This document shows, in pieces, positions 16,858 to 25,831 of a stretch of 64,000 bases of DNA (position 1 is its first letter; each line of letters begins with the position of its first letter). The notes beneath the pieces are model-generated. The model was not told where the DNA came from. It saw nothing but the letters and a program-made list of their open reading frames with translations, and searched no databases. The stretch spans positions 212,961 to 276,960 of the forward strand of contig CAAHDT010000027.1 of the NCBI GenBank assembly GCA_900770525.1. Reading direction: 5' to 3'. The stretch is from Candidatus Gastranaerophilales bacterium (GTDB lineage: Bacteria > Cyanobacteriota > Vampirovibrionia > Gastranaerophilales > Gastranaerophilaceae). The translations under genes were made by a program, and so were the position numbers.

Positions 16858-17535
16858 ATGATTAAACGAATTTTTATAATAACCCTCGTATTATTTGGGA
16901 TGAACTTCACAACAATCGGCAGCTTTGCAGGACAACTTGTACCTGATGAAGAAATTAATATAACCGTATACGAAAAAATTAATCCTGCAATCGTGTCGAT
17001 TGATGCGGAACTTGACGACGGGATTTCTGCCGGAACCGGCTGTATTGTAAGTTCTGACGGAATGATTTTAACAGGCTCTCATGTTGTCGACGGATGTAAA
17101 TCCGTTGAAGTTACAATGTTTAATGGGCAAGTTTACAAAGCCGCAATCATTTCAAAAATGGGTAAAAATAAAGACTTGGCTCTCCTAAAAATCTCACCTA
17201 AACGTCCTCTACAGACAATTAAGTTTGGAGATTCAGAAACAGTAAAAGTCGGACAGAAAGTTCTTGCAATAGGGAATCCGTTTGGATTTTCAGGAACACT
17301 TACCCAAGGCATAATTTCCAGAATAGACAAAACTAAAGGCAGAATTCAAACAGATGCAGCCATTAACCCCGGATGTTCCGGAGGACCTCTCTTGAATTCA
17401 TCCGGTGAAGTTATCGGGATTAATCAATCCATCTACAATCCTGATAACAATATCTCCAATATTGGTATTGGATTCGCTATCCCGATAAATGATGCAAAGC
17501 AGTTTATTCAACTTGCCAAAGTTAGCAAAAAATAA
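16858..17535 (+). CDS. S1C trypsin-like serine protease, HtrA/Deg-like without PDZ domain
   Basis: An exported protease. The signal peptide is MIKRIFIITLVLFGMNFTTI ending near SFAG. The trypsin-like domain has the full triad: His75 in LTGSHVVDG, Asp106 in KNKDLALLK, Ser174 in NPGCSGGPLLN (Cys replaces the usual Asn before the Ser). At 225 residues it ends right after the protease domain and lacks the PDZ domains of DegP/HtrA. Substrate targeting must therefore differ from standard HtrA, or it is a minimal Deg-type quality-control protease in the periplasm. Its stop is two bases from the convergent prepilin-like gene. Confidence 0.88.
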   Translation: MIKRIFIITLVLFGMNFTTIGSFAGQLVPDEEINITVYEKINPAIVSIDAELDDGISAGTGCIVSSDGMILTGSHVVDGCKSVEVTMFNGQVYKAAIISKMGKNKDLALLKISPKRPLQTIKFGDSETVKVGQKVLAIGNPFGFSGTLTQGIISRIDKTKGRIQTDAAINPGCSGGPLLNSSGEVIGINQSIYNPDNNISNIGIGFAIPINDAKQFIQLAKVSKK

Positions 17536-17536
17536 G

Positions 17537-18265
17537 CTAGAACTTTATCTTTTTCGGATAATCTTTTGGAACTTTCCAACCATTCTGAGATATTAAAGCC
17601 GTACAATACCATCTTAACCCAGTTTTACAATCATTCATTAATGAGCTTCTATTTCCATTCCAACTGTATAAATATGGCTCCAATCCTTTCTTGAAATGAT
17701 ATTTCCATTCATTGCTATACGTTGTCGTTGAGAGATGCGAACCAAAAAGAAACTTAAAACTACAAGAACCATTTCGCTCTTCCGACTTAAACGAAAGGCA
17801 TTTTTCAGCATGGGATGGGAAAAATTCTAAATCTCTATTATTTGAATTTTGAAACGCAAAAGCACTACCATCTGAAAAATAATGTAAAACACGTTCACAC
17901 CCTTCCGCATCTTTTACAGTTTTAGTGCTACTTGTTTTTAAATACGGAGCCCAATATTTGTTATAAGCAACATTAGTTCTGGCATTTTGGTCTATAGGTA
18001 CTCCATTTTCATCTTTTTTAGGAGAGCCATCCTCTTCCCGTTCTTCAAAAACACTATATCCATCCCAAGGAAAATCTCCAAAATCATTCTTCGCCATCAA
18101 AACAGCCTGATTCATCGTTGAATAAAACTTTTTTAATCTGGTTTCTGCCACACTGTTATTATATTTCTGCATTAACATTGGCATAGTTAACGCAGAAACA
18201 ATTCCAATTATACCAAGAGTAATTAACACTTCAGCTAAGGTAAATCCAAAATTTTTATTATTCAT
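17537..18265 (-). CDS. Prepilin-like protein
   Basis: 242 residues with a very short leader, MNNKNFG, then FTLAEVLITLGIIGIVSAL (cut after Gly, Glu5). The exported domain is charged and aromatic-rich. Its end (YHFKKGLEPYLY ... C ... NGWKVPKDYPKKIKF) matches the member at 4620-5378, pointing to recent shared ancestry of whole proteins. RBS GGAG lies six bases before the ATG. The gene is convergent with the serine protease and divergent from a small HTH gene. Confidence 0.85.
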   Translation of the reverse strand: MNNKNFGFTLAEVLITLGIIGIVSALTMPMLMQKYNNSVAETRLKKFYSTMNQAVLMAKNDFGDFPWDGYSVFEEREEDGSPKKDENGVPIDQNARTNVAYNKYWAPYLKTSSTKTVKDAEGCERVLHYFSDGSAFAFQNSNNRDLEFFPSHAEKCLSFKSEERNGSCSFKFLFGSHLSTTTYSNEWKYHFKKGLEPYLYSWNGNRSSLMNDCKTGLRWYCTALISQNGWKVPKDYPKKIKF

Positions 18266-18384
18266 ACATAACTCCGCTTAATACTTCATAACCTTATAAT
18301 TATATATATCACTATATAGTTATTATTACTCAATTTTTGCGATTAGTCAATCCCTGTTATCAAATAATGACTATAATTGTTAGT

Positions 18385-18597
18385 ATGAATATCAAAAATG
18401 AAATTAAAGTTGCAATAGCCAGAAAAGGAACAACACTAAAAAAAGTATGCGAAAAGCTTTCTGAACAAACAGGGAAATACTATTCCTACAACAACATCTC
18501 AAACAAAATGGCACGCGGAACAATTAAATTTAATGAAGTTCAAGAAATCTTTAATATTCTTGGCTATGAACTGAACTATACCGCTATTGAAAACTAG
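18385..18597 (+). CDS. Small helix-turn-helix-like protein
   Basis: A 70-residue protein, MNIKNEIKVAIARKGTTLKK followed by VCEKLSEQTGKYYSYNNISN and an EVQEIFNILGYEL end. The pattern resembles compact phage-type XRE proteins in which a Tyr-rich loop sits before the recognition helix. ATG 18385 is chosen: TATAAT (18372-18377) ends seven bases upstream, so the frame open from 18337 would start upstream of the promoter. There is no Shine-Dalgarno. It is divergent from the prepilin-like gene and may regulate it, as the XRE protein at 5468 appears to do for another member. The target is unproven. Confidence 0.6.
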   Translation: MNIKNEIKVAIARKGTTLKKVCEKLSEQTGKYYSYNNISNKMARGTIKFNEVQEIFNILGYELNYTAIEN

Positions 18598-18633
18598 ATT
18601 AATCCTCTTTATTTTTTGATGTAAAATATGTTT

Positions 18634-19281
18634 ATGAAAGATTTTTTTATTGGTTTATTAGACTGGATTTATAAAAAGAAATGTTATTTTTGCAAGAGCT
18701 CTAAAGAATGCGTAAAAATGTGTTCAAAATGCTATGAGGAAATGGATTACCTTCCTGTAAAGGTTAACAGAGTAATCGATGGAGTTAACGTTTACTGCGC
18801 CGGAATATACGAAAAAAATCTTCAAAAACTTATTAGAGGACTTAAATATCACAACCAACGTGAACTTGCTTATTATTTAGCAAAATTTATGGTCGGCTAT
18901 TGGAATAATGTTACAGAAAACAAAAACTATCAAATTGTACCTGTTCCAATTTTTGAAAAAAGAAGAAAAAAAAGAAAATATAACCATATGGAACTTGTTG
19001 GAGAAGAAATTGCCACACTCACAGGTTATAATTACAACCCGAATTTAATCAGAAGAATTAAAAATACAAAGCCTCAATATAACCTCAAAAAACCGGAACG
19101 AATAAAAAATCTTAAAAACGCATTTGAAGTTAACAAAAATGAATTAAAAGAAGGAACTATTCTACTTATAGATGATATTTGTACAACCGGCTCTACTTTT
19201 GAAGAAATGATTAGAGAATTGCAAAAACACGGAATTAATGATATAGTATGTCTTACGGCAACTACCCCATTTGGTGATTAA
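18634..19281 (+). CDS. comF: ComF-family protein / amidophosphoribosyltransferase-like
   Basis: A double zinc ribbon plus phosphoribosyltransferase fold, as in ComF/GntX; ComF is needed for DNA uptake in competent bacteria. The N-terminus has CYFCKSSKECVKMCSKC (four cysteines). The PRPP loop is ILLIDDICTTGSTFEEMI near residue 175, with a VPVPIFEKRRKKRKYNHMEL motif before it. Two ATGs (18628, 18634) are possible; 18634 lies six bases after the TAAAAT box and is taken as a leaderless start. It nearly abuts the next ORF. A role in natural transformation with the type IV pilus genes is inferred. Confidence 0.88.
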   Translation: MKDFFIGLLDWIYKKKCYFCKSSKECVKMCSKCYEEMDYLPVKVNRVIDGVNVYCAGIYEKNLQKLIRGLKYHNQRELAYYLAKFMVGYWNNVTENKNYQIVPVPIFEKRRKKRKYNHMELVGEEIATLTGYNYNPNLIRRIKNTKPQYNLKKPERIKNLKNAFEVNKNELKEGTILLIDDICTTGSTFEEMIRELQKHGINDIVCLTATTPFGD

Positions 19282-19282
19282 T

Positions 19283-19612
19283 ATGATATTGAACGAATTT
19301 TCAAAATATTTACAAGAACATCAAACTGAAATTGTTGAAAACAAAACAACCGCAACAAAACTTTTGTGCAACTGGATTAAACTTGTCATAAACAAAAATC
19401 CTAAAAATAATGTCGATAAAATTGTACATAAAGAAATTATGCTCGCCGAAAACAAAGTTGGAGATTTCTTAATAGTCGGAAAATCCGAAAGCGGCAGAAT
19501 TCTCGTAAATGCTCTTTCAAATTTTGCAATAAGTTACGAAAACTTTCTAATGAGTCGTTGGCTTGAAAATAAAAAACCACACCATTTTAATATTAGCAAA
19601 AAAGACAACTAA
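19283..19612 (+). CDS. Hypothetical protein downstream of comF
   Basis: 109 residues, MILNEFSKYLQEHQTEIVEN then a helical Lys/Asn-rich body and LIVGKSESGRILVNALSNF. Predicted mostly alpha-helical and soluble; no domain recognised. The ATG at 19283 follows the comF stop by one base (TTG 19271 and GTG 19274 in the same frame overlap comF), so the genes are translationally coupled. Being tied to comF, it may assist the same process, but nothing in the sequence shows how. Confidence 0.6.
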   Translation: MILNEFSKYLQEHQTEIVENKTTATKLLCNWIKLVINKNPKNNVDKIVHKEIMLAENKVGDFLIVGKSESGRILVNALSNFAISYENFLMSRWLENKKPHHFNISKKDN

Positions 19613-19689
19613 TTTTACCCAGCCGATTAATTTTAAATATTTATTGTTGTTTTTACAATAATCCTACAATCAAGAAAAGGAGAGGATAA

Positions 19690-20553
19690 ATGAAAACAAC
19701 AATATTTCAAGCACCTATATGCGAACTTAAAGAGTTGAGAAACTTATTCATAGAAATGACAGCAAAAAACTGCAATCAACACTGCAAACACTGCTATATT
19801 GATTTTCCTCTTAGTAAAAAAGTGAAAGATTTTATCTCGATAGACACCATAAAAAAGGCACTAAATGACACTATAAACGATAACTTGCAATGTATTTATC
19901 TTACCGGCGCCGAACCGATGACTCATCCGGATTTCAACAGCATTCTTAGACTTTGCCTAAAAAGATGTAATGTTTGTATTTGTACAAATGCCAGTTTTAT
20001 CAACGAAAAGAAAGCACGTTTTTTAAAAAAAGTTGAAGATGAAAGTGACTTTGAAATAATTTTCAAACTAAGTATTGATCACTATGATGAACTGAAAAAC
20101 GACAACTTGCGCGGAAGGGGAAGTTACCGTCAAGTTCTACATGCAATCAAACACCTGATAAAATATTCATTTAATCCGATTATTTCCGTAACAAACTACT
20201 ACAGTGAACCGGACAAGCTTATTTGTCAAAAATTTATCGAAATTTTAAATAACATAGGCTTTCAAGCTACAGAAAAAAACATTGAAATTCACAACTGGCA
20301 TGCAAAAAGTTCTACTGATACGGAAGATATTAGCTTGAATGACAACTCCGCTCCTGATTGCAAATACGGAAGAATACTCACTGCAAAAGGAATATATTGT
20401 TGTCCGTTTTTATCAAATGACCACAGAGGTCGTTGCGGCGCAGATTTCAGCGATTACTCCAAGAAAACAAGTCTTGAATCTACATACTGCAACACCTGCC
20501 TTCAAAATAAAAGACAGGTGTTTGCAACAGATTTTTCAAATTTCAATGATTAA
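19690..20553 (+). CDS. Radical SAM protein with C-terminal cysteine cluster
   Basis: A radical S-adenosylmethionine enzyme. The 4Fe-4S site is AKNCNQHCKHCYIDFP (CxxxCxxC, about residues 32-39), followed by YLTGAEPMTHPDF, the SAM-contacting GxxEP motif. The C-terminus has cysteines in DCKYGRIL, YCCPF, RCGADF and YCNTCLQ, which look like a SPASM/twitch-type auxiliary cluster. RBS GGAGAGG lies seven bases upstream. SPASM-type enzymes often modify peptides or reduce alcohols, but no precursor peptide is visible next to it. It is convergent with pilO, overlapping by four bases. The substrate is unknown. Confidence 0.85.
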   Translation: MKTTIFQAPICELKELRNLFIEMTAKNCNQHCKHCYIDFPLSKKVKDFISIDTIKKALNDTINDNLQCIYLTGAEPMTHPDFNSILRLCLKRCNVCICTNASFINEKKARFLKKVEDESDFEIIFKLSIDHYDELKNDNLRGRGSYRQVLHAIKHLIKYSFNPIISVTNYYSEPDKLICQKFIEILNNIGFQATEKNIEIHNWHAKSSTDTEDISLNDNSAPDCKYGRILTAKGIYCCPFLSNDHRGRCGADFSDYSKKTSLESTYCNTCLQNKRQVFATDFSNFND

Positions 20554-21164
20554 ACTTTTTCAGCATACAACTTTAACTGCAAATTGATTAGCAAAATACT
20601 TTTGTTCTTTTGGTAAGGAACAATCTCAACTTTTGCGATATCAAGATAGTGGTCATGTTTGTATAGTTCTTTCATAAAGTTTTTGAAATTAGTATAAGAT
20701 GCAATCATCTCCATATCAAGCTTACAAACTGAATACTTTGAGCCACCGTTTTTGATAAAGTTATCATCTTGCGGATCGTATGTATATTTTACTGAACGAG
20801 TTTTAATCGCATTAGTTGTAATCAAACCTAGAATTTCGTTAAATTCTGATGCAATAATGCTTTCAGTATCAAGACCTGATTCCAATGGTTTGAAAAGAGG
20901 TTTGCTTACACCTTTCATTGAGGCTTGTTCCGCAGCTTGTTCTTGAGAAGCTTTTGTTTTCAACTCTTCTAAAGAACGTTCTTTTTCTGTATAAGCTGAC
21001 ATTTGAGTTTTATAATTTGAAACAACACTTATAAACTCATTAGCCTTTGGCACAAGTTGCATTACAATCAAATAAATTGAAACAACTATTACACCAACCA
21101 ATAGTATAATTGGAGTTTTTAAAACTGTCATTACGTCATTCTGTGTATTATTTTCTTCTGCCAT
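20550..21164 (-). CDS. pilO: PilO-like type IV pilus inner-membrane assembly protein
   Basis: A 204-residue bitopic membrane protein. A short cytoplasmic N-terminus and a transmembrane helix (PIILLVGVIVVSIYLIVMQL, about 17-36) are followed by a periplasmic coiled coil (about 50-85) and a C-terminal ferredoxin-like domain. Together with its position 21 bases after the pilM-pilN fusion, this matches PilO, which forms heterodimers with PilN in the alignment complex. Sequence similarity to PilO is weak, as is usual for this family, so the call leans on topology and gene order. pilP and pilQ are not in the window. Confidence 0.75.
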   Translation of the reverse strand: MAEENNTQNDVMTVLKTPIILLVGVIVVSIYLIVMQLVPKANEFISVVSNYKTQMSAYTEKERSLEELKTKASQEQAAEQASMKGVSKPLFKPLESGLDTESIIASEFNEILGLITTNAIKTRSVKYTYDPQDDNFIKNGGSKYSVCKLDMEMIASYTNFKNFMKELYKHDHYLDIAKVEIVPYQKNKSILLINLQLKLYAEKV

Positions 21165-21185
21165 TATTAAATTCCTTTATATCCG

Positions 21186-22949
21186 TTAGTTACCTTGAAT
21201 TGGTTGTGTACCCAAAAGTCCTGATTGCGGTGGAGTTGAACCGTTAGCCGGTTGTTGTTGTGCCGCATCACCATTTGCAGGAGCTGCGCCATTCGCGCCA
21301 TTCGCACCGTTAGCTCCATCAGCACCAGCAGCAGGAGCAAATAATGCTGTCAACTGGTCATCTGACATATTGGTAATTTCAAATGTATAATTTGAAGAAC
21401 CGCTAGATGACAACGCTTCATCAACAGACTTACTTTCCATTTCCAATTTTTGTAATCTTAATTTTGTTCCAATTAAAGAATCTCTAACATTTTTGAAGAA
21501 TACATAAACATCTTCAACATTTGTAGCTCCACCTTTAATATCAACTAAACCATCACCTTGAGTCATAAAGTATGTCATCCAAACAGTCTTAGGAATAGCA
21601 TCACCAACCGCGATATAGTTCATTAGTTTAGATCGGTTAGCTTTTACACCGTTTTCAATTTCAGTTTGAACATTAAATGCTGTTTGATTACCATCTGATT
21701 TATAACCGGAAATTTGACTATCCAATTGTGACATATCATTGTTAACCTGATCCAACTTAGCTTGGTTAGCTTCAGTCATCTTAGGCAAAATTACAAAAGA
21801 TAATAGAGCCAGAATTACAACAATAATACCGCCAAACACACCAACAATCTTCATTGCTACAGACGGAGTTAATGTTATTTCCTGATCACCTAACTGAATT
21901 GTACAAGTAGGCTCACCTGAAACAGAACCGGTTGCCCCTGTTGAAAATCTCAAATTAATAGGATAATCTGAAACATCAGCTAATCCGGCACCAACTGCTT
22001 GTAATGAAATCTTAGGCGCATAACTTTGCAATACATTCAAACCAACAGGAACAATTGATTCTTGTTTTTTGAATGAGTTGTTTTCCAAAACTGTAACAGA
22101 ACTTTGTGTTTGCAACTTAGATGCTAATAAAGAAGCACTAACTTGATCGGTATCAGATTGAATAAACAAATAATTTGCAGGACAACTCATCAAAGCAATT
22201 TGAGCTGATTGATTAATTGCATCATATAATTCGTCACCTTCATAAGATTTGATAGGCAACGGCTCTTCATAGTAATCAACAATCTTTTTACCTGACAATG
22301 AAACAATTGAATATCCAGTAGAATTAATAAGCATCAAATTCCAACTTACATTAGGTTGCATTTGAGCTTGAGTATAACCAGCGAAATCCAAAGCTCTCAA
22401 CGTAGAAGTCAAAGAGTTTTCAACACCTACAAGAACAGCCCCGATAGATTCTAAAGCTTCACTAATAGCAGCCATTACATTACTTTGAATAGCGGTATAA
22501 ATAATTTGTCTTGATTCACCACTTTGAGCATCAGCCCCAGCAGACGGACTGTTTCCTGCGTTAGGAACATCTTGCCAAGTGATAACCGGCTCAGACTTTC
22601 TAAATATATAAGACTGTTCAACTTCTGATTGCAAACCACCCATAATTGATGCATCTGTTAGCAACAATGGGAACTGCATAGTTCCGAAAGCAACAAGCGG
22701 CATGTTTAAAACAACTTCACATTTCGGATTAATATTTAACTCTTCAAACATTTCAGTCAATGCAGATTTAAATTCTTCATAATCTGCAATATCTCTACCA
22801 GCTTCATTATAAGCTAAATCACGAACCGCATAATTTTCTACAGTCTGACCTGCAACATCAAGCTGAATAACCTCCAAACCAACTTCCGGTGTAACTGAAA
22901 CATACACTCTATTCTTTGTTGATGGTGACAAATTTCCTAAAAAACTCAT
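21186..22949 (-). CDS. PilM-PilN fusion protein (type IV pilus alignment complex)
   Basis: 587 residues joining two usually separate proteins. Residues 1-325 resemble PilM, the actin/FtsA-like cytoplasmic component (VYVSVTPEVGLEVIQLDVAG at the start, AVGAGLADVSD at the end). SDYPINLRF (about 327-335) is the INL-type PilN motif that in separate proteins recruits PilM. A transmembrane helix (364-388), a coiled coil (about 391-430) and a PilN-like domain follow (KTVWMTYFMTQGDGLVDIKG, then NVRDSL). A disordered tail rich in GAN repeats, Ala and Gln ends the protein. It would tether the PilM ring directly to the membrane. pilO follows in the same operon. Confidence 0.8.
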   Translation of the reverse strand: MSFLGNLSPSTKNRVYVSVTPEVGLEVIQLDVAGQTVENYAVRDLAYNEAGRDIADYEEFKSALTEMFEELNINPKCEVVLNMPLVAFGTMQFPLLLTDASIMGGLQSEVEQSYIFRKSEPVITWQDVPNAGNSPSAGADAQSGESRQIIYTAIQSNVMAAISEALESIGAVLVGVENSLTSTLRALDFAGYTQAQMQPNVSWNLMLINSTGYSIVSLSGKKIVDYYEEPLPIKSYEGDELYDAINQSAQIALMSCPANYLFIQSDTDQVSASLLASKLQTQSSVTVLENNSFKKQESIVPVGLNVLQSYAPKISLQAVGAGLADVSDYPINLRFSTGATGSVSGEPTCTIQLGDQEITLTPSVAMKIVGVFGGIIVVILALLSFVILPKMTEANQAKLDQVNNDMSQLDSQISGYKSDGNQTAFNVQTEIENGVKANRSKLMNYIAVGDAIPKTVWMTYFMTQGDGLVDIKGGATNVEDVYVFFKNVRDSLIGTKLRLQKLEMESKSVDEALSSSGSSNYTFEITNMSDDQLTALFAPAAGADGANGANGANGAAPANGDAAQQQPANGSTPPQSGLLGTQPIQGN

Positions 22950-23055
22950 ATTCTTCTTATCCTGTGTAACTAATTCCTATTTTTATTATACAATATATTT
23001 TGTAGAAGATACGAATTTTACAAAAATTTACACTAAACAGAGGAGACATCCCATA

Positions 23056-23967
23056 ATGAATGAGATTATTAATGAGATAAATAAGCTTAAGAGAGAGAAG
23101 AATGCAGTTATTTTGGCGCACTGCTATCAGAATGTAGAGATAGATGAAGTTGCAGACTTTGTAGGTGATTCATTATTTTTAAGCCAACAAGCCGCTAAAA
23201 CTGATGCAGACATAATAGTTTTTGCAGGAGTCTTTTTCATGGCGCAAACTGCAAAATTATTAAACCCTAATAAAAAAGTTCTTTTGCCCAGAACTGAATC
23301 AGGATGTCTTATGGCAGACATGATTAACCTGAAACAACTCAGAGAATTTAAAGAAAAACACCCAAACATACCAACTGTATGTTACATAAATTCAACCGCA
23401 GAAGTGAAATCAGAATGCGACATGTGCTGTACAAGTTCAAATGCTGTAAAAATCGTAAAAAGTATGAACGCACCGGAAATATTATTCTTGCCTGATACAT
23501 ATTTAGGCAAATGGGTAGAAAAACAACTTGGAAACGTTAAGGTTACGACATATCCTGGATATTGCCCAACCCACTTGAGAATTCGTCCGGAAGATATTTT
23601 AGAAGCAAAAGCAAAATATCCTAACGCAATAGTCTTAGCCCACCCTGAATGCGCAAAAGCTGTTACAGACTTGGCAGACTTTGTCGGAAGCACAACAGGT
23701 ATTATGAAACATGCAATCGAAAGCAAGGCAAAACAATTTATAATCGCTACAGAAAAAGGGGTCGTTGACAGACTTAAACGTGACCACAAGGACAAAGAAT
23801 TTATCCTTATACGTCCTGATATCGTTTGCAAAAACATGAAATGGCATACATTAGACGACATTTATAATGCACTTAAATATGAACAATACGAAATTAATGT
23901 AGATGAAAATATTGCACCAAAAGCCGTAAAATGTATTGAAAGAATGTTAGAGGTTTCAAAAAAATAA
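23056..23967 (+). CDS. nadA: Quinolinate synthase
   Basis: A 4Fe-4S enzyme condensing iminoaspartate with dihydroxyacetone phosphate in NAD synthesis. The 303 residues show VILAHCYQNVEIDEVADFVG, GDSLFLSQQAAKTDADIIVF, FAGVFFMAQTAKLLNP, SGCLMADM (first cluster Cys region), CDMCCTSSNAVK, YPGYCPTHLRI and AHPECAKAV. nadB and nadC are not adjacent. RBS AGAGGAG lies nine bases before the ATG. Its stop overlaps the start of the following methyltransferase (TAATG), so they are translationally coupled. Confidence 0.96.
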   Translation: MNEIINEINKLKREKNAVILAHCYQNVEIDEVADFVGDSLFLSQQAAKTDADIIVFAGVFFMAQTAKLLNPNKKVLLPRTESGCLMADMINLKQLREFKEKHPNIPTVCYINSTAEVKSECDMCCTSSNAVKIVKSMNAPEILFLPDTYLGKWVEKQLGNVKVTTYPGYCPTHLRIRPEDILEAKAKYPNAIVLAHPECAKAVTDLADFVGSTTGIMKHAIESKAKQFIIATEKGVVDRLKRDHKDKEFILIRPDIVCKNMKWHTLDDIYNALKYEQYEINVDENIAPKAVKCIERMLEVSKK

Positions 23968-24704
23968 TGGATGATATAATATTTGGCAAAAACTCGGTTT
24001 TAGAAGCTCTGATTTCCGGAGATAGAGAAATCAACAAGATTTTAATATCCAAGAACTTACATTCGGATACAAAATTAAACAAAATTAAAGAGCTTGCACA
24101 AAAAAACGGTGTTATATTCCAGTTCGTTGCAAAAGAAAAGTTCCAACCATATGCAGAATTTAATCATCAGGGAATTATCGCACAAATTTCTCCTATTAAA
24201 TATATGGACTTAGACGACTTTTTGGAACAAGAACACGAAAACGACTCATTAATTATTTTGGATGGAATTGAAGATTCTCACAACCTCGGTGCAATAATCA
24301 GAACCGCCGTATGTGCAGGAGTTTCAGGAATAATAATACCATCAAGACGTAATGTTCAAGTAAACTCAATTGTAGAAAAAACAAGTGCCGGTGCGATTAA
24401 TCACATCCCGATTATAAAAGTCAATAGCCTGACAAGCGCAGTTGAAAAATTAAAAAATTCAAACTGGTGGATAATTGCAACTGATGCAAGTGCAAAAGAT
24501 AATTATTATAATATAAATTATAACGATATGAACTTTGCTATCATTATGGGAGCAGAGCACGCAGGAGTTTCAAAATCATTACTAAAAGCTGCAGATTTTA
24601 CAGTAAAAATCCCAATGCTAAAAGATTTTAACTCACTCAACGTATCAAATGCACTCGCTATTATTATTTTTGAAACAGTACGACAAAAATTAATAAAAAA
24701 ATAG
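23967..24704 (+). CDS. rlmB: SpoU/TrmH-family 23S rRNA 2'-O-methyltransferase RlmB-like
   Basis: A SAM-dependent ribose methyltransferase with the trefoil knot of the SPOUT class. The N-terminal substrate-binding domain (starts DDIIFGKNSVLEAL) matches the RlmB/TrmH extension. Motif 1 is LDGIEDSHNLGAIIRTA, motif 2 is IIMGAEHAGVSKSLLKAAD and motif 3 is VKIPMLKDFNSLNVSNALAI. The 245 residues are typical. It overlaps the nadA stop by one base. The G2251-type target is assigned by family only. Confidence 0.9.
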   Translation: MDDIIFGKNSVLEALISGDREINKILISKNLHSDTKLNKIKELAQKNGVIFQFVAKEKFQPYAEFNHQGIIAQISPIKYMDLDDFLEQEHENDSLIILDGIEDSHNLGAIIRTAVCAGVSGIIIPSRRNVQVNSIVEKTSAGAINHIPIIKVNSLTSAVEKLKNSNWWIIATDASAKDNYYNINYNDMNFAIIMGAEHAGVSKSLLKAADFTVKIPMLKDFNSLNVSNALAIIIFETVRQKLIKK

Positions 24705-24774
24705 TTTACAATCAGCCATAAAATTATAATTTATATATAATACAATTAAATCTATAGGATGGAGAGCAATTATA

Positions 24775-25776
24775 ATGAAAAAAGAAATGGAAAAACTTGG
24801 ACTATCAACAGAAGATATTTCTGATGAAGGAGTAGATTTTTCAAATTTACAAACAGAAGACGAAGACGATGATGTTCTTCATTCTGTTGAAGATCCAAAA
24901 GTTCAAGAGAGCTTGAGTTCTGTTAATTCTGACGACAGCGTAAAAATTTACCTGCAACAAATAGGTAAAATTCCGCTATTATCAAGTGAACAAGAACTTG
25001 ATGTTGCAAAAAAAATCTATGAAACACAAAGTGAATTTTATAAAAATGTTCTTGTAAACGCAAACTTAAGATTAGTCGTAAGTATTGCAAAAAAATATAT
25101 AGGACGTGGACTTTCCTTTCTAGACTTAATTCAAGAAGGAAATTTAGGCTTGATGAAAGCAGCAGGAAGATTTGACTATACAAAAGGATACAAGTTTTCA
25201 ACTTATGCAACTTGGTGGATTCAGCAATCTATCACACGTTCAATTGCTGATAAAGCTCGTATCATTAGACTTCCAATCCATATGATTGAATCTTTAGGCA
25301 AAATCAGAAAAGCGACTATCGATTTAACAACAGAATTGGGACACACTCCGTCAAAACAAGAAATCGCATACCGCTTAGGAATTACGGTTAACAAGTTAAA
25401 TTCTATCATTAAGTCAGCTCAATCAACAATTTCAATGGAAACACCTGCAAATTCATCAGATGACACAACTAAAATTGCAGATTTTATAGTTGACGACTCA
25501 ACTATCACTCCTGATGGTAGAGTTTCTCAAGAAAATCTATTTGAAGATATTCAAAAAATGCTGAACCAGCTAAGCCCGAAAGAACGAGATGTCTTAATTT
25601 TGCGCTACGGCTTAGATAATAATGGAGCCAAAAAGACTCTTGATGAAATTGGTACCCAATACGGCGTTTCAAGAGAGAGAATTCGACAAATCGAAAATCG
25701 CGCAATTGCAAAATTAAAAAAATTATGCAAAACTAAAAAGTTAACAGTCGGATTAAAGAACTATTTTGGAGAATAA
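24775..25776 (+). CDS. rpoD: RNA polymerase sigma factor RpoD-like (primary or group 2)
   Basis: A sigma-70 factor with region 1.2 (DSVKIYLQQIGKIPLLSSEQE split near residue 57), region 2 (NLRLVVSIAKKYIGRGLSFL, KGYKFSTYATWWIQQSITRS), region 3 (ARIIRLPIHMIESLGKIRKA) and region 4 (LSPKERDVLILRYGLDN, VSRERIRQIENRAIAKLKKL). The region 2.4 and 4.2 motifs match primary sigma consensus. The acidic N-terminus is short (about 55 residues) and lacks a long region 1.1, so it may be the housekeeping sigma or a close group 2 paralogue. RBS GGAGAG lies nine bases upstream. TATATAAT-type sequence precedes it. Confidence 0.93.
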   Translation: MKKEMEKLGLSTEDISDEGVDFSNLQTEDEDDDVLHSVEDPKVQESLSSVNSDDSVKIYLQQIGKIPLLSSEQELDVAKKIYETQSEFYKNVLVNANLRLVVSIAKKYIGRGLSFLDLIQEGNLGLMKAAGRFDYTKGYKFSTYATWWIQQSITRSIADKARIIRLPIHMIESLGKIRKATIDLTTELGHTPSKQEIAYRLGITVNKLNSIIKSAQSTISMETPANSSDDTTKIADFIVDDSTITPDGRVSQENLFEDIQKMLNQLSPKERDVLILRYGLDNNGAKKTLDEIGTQYGVSRERIRQIENRAIAKLKKLCKTKKLTVGLKNYFGE

Positions 25777-25781
25777 ATTGA

Positions 25782-25813
25782 AGTCGGGCGGAGTTTTTTA
25801 ACTCCGCCCGACT
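25782..25813. terminator. Shared hairpin between convergent rpoD and kinase genes
   Basis: A 14-bp perfect GC-rich stem, AGTCGGGCGGAGTT (25782-25795) with its complement (25800-25813) and a TTTT loop. No long T run flanks it on either side. It most likely ends transcription from both directions. Confidence 0.65.
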
Positions 25814-25831
25814 CATAATCATAAACAATCT

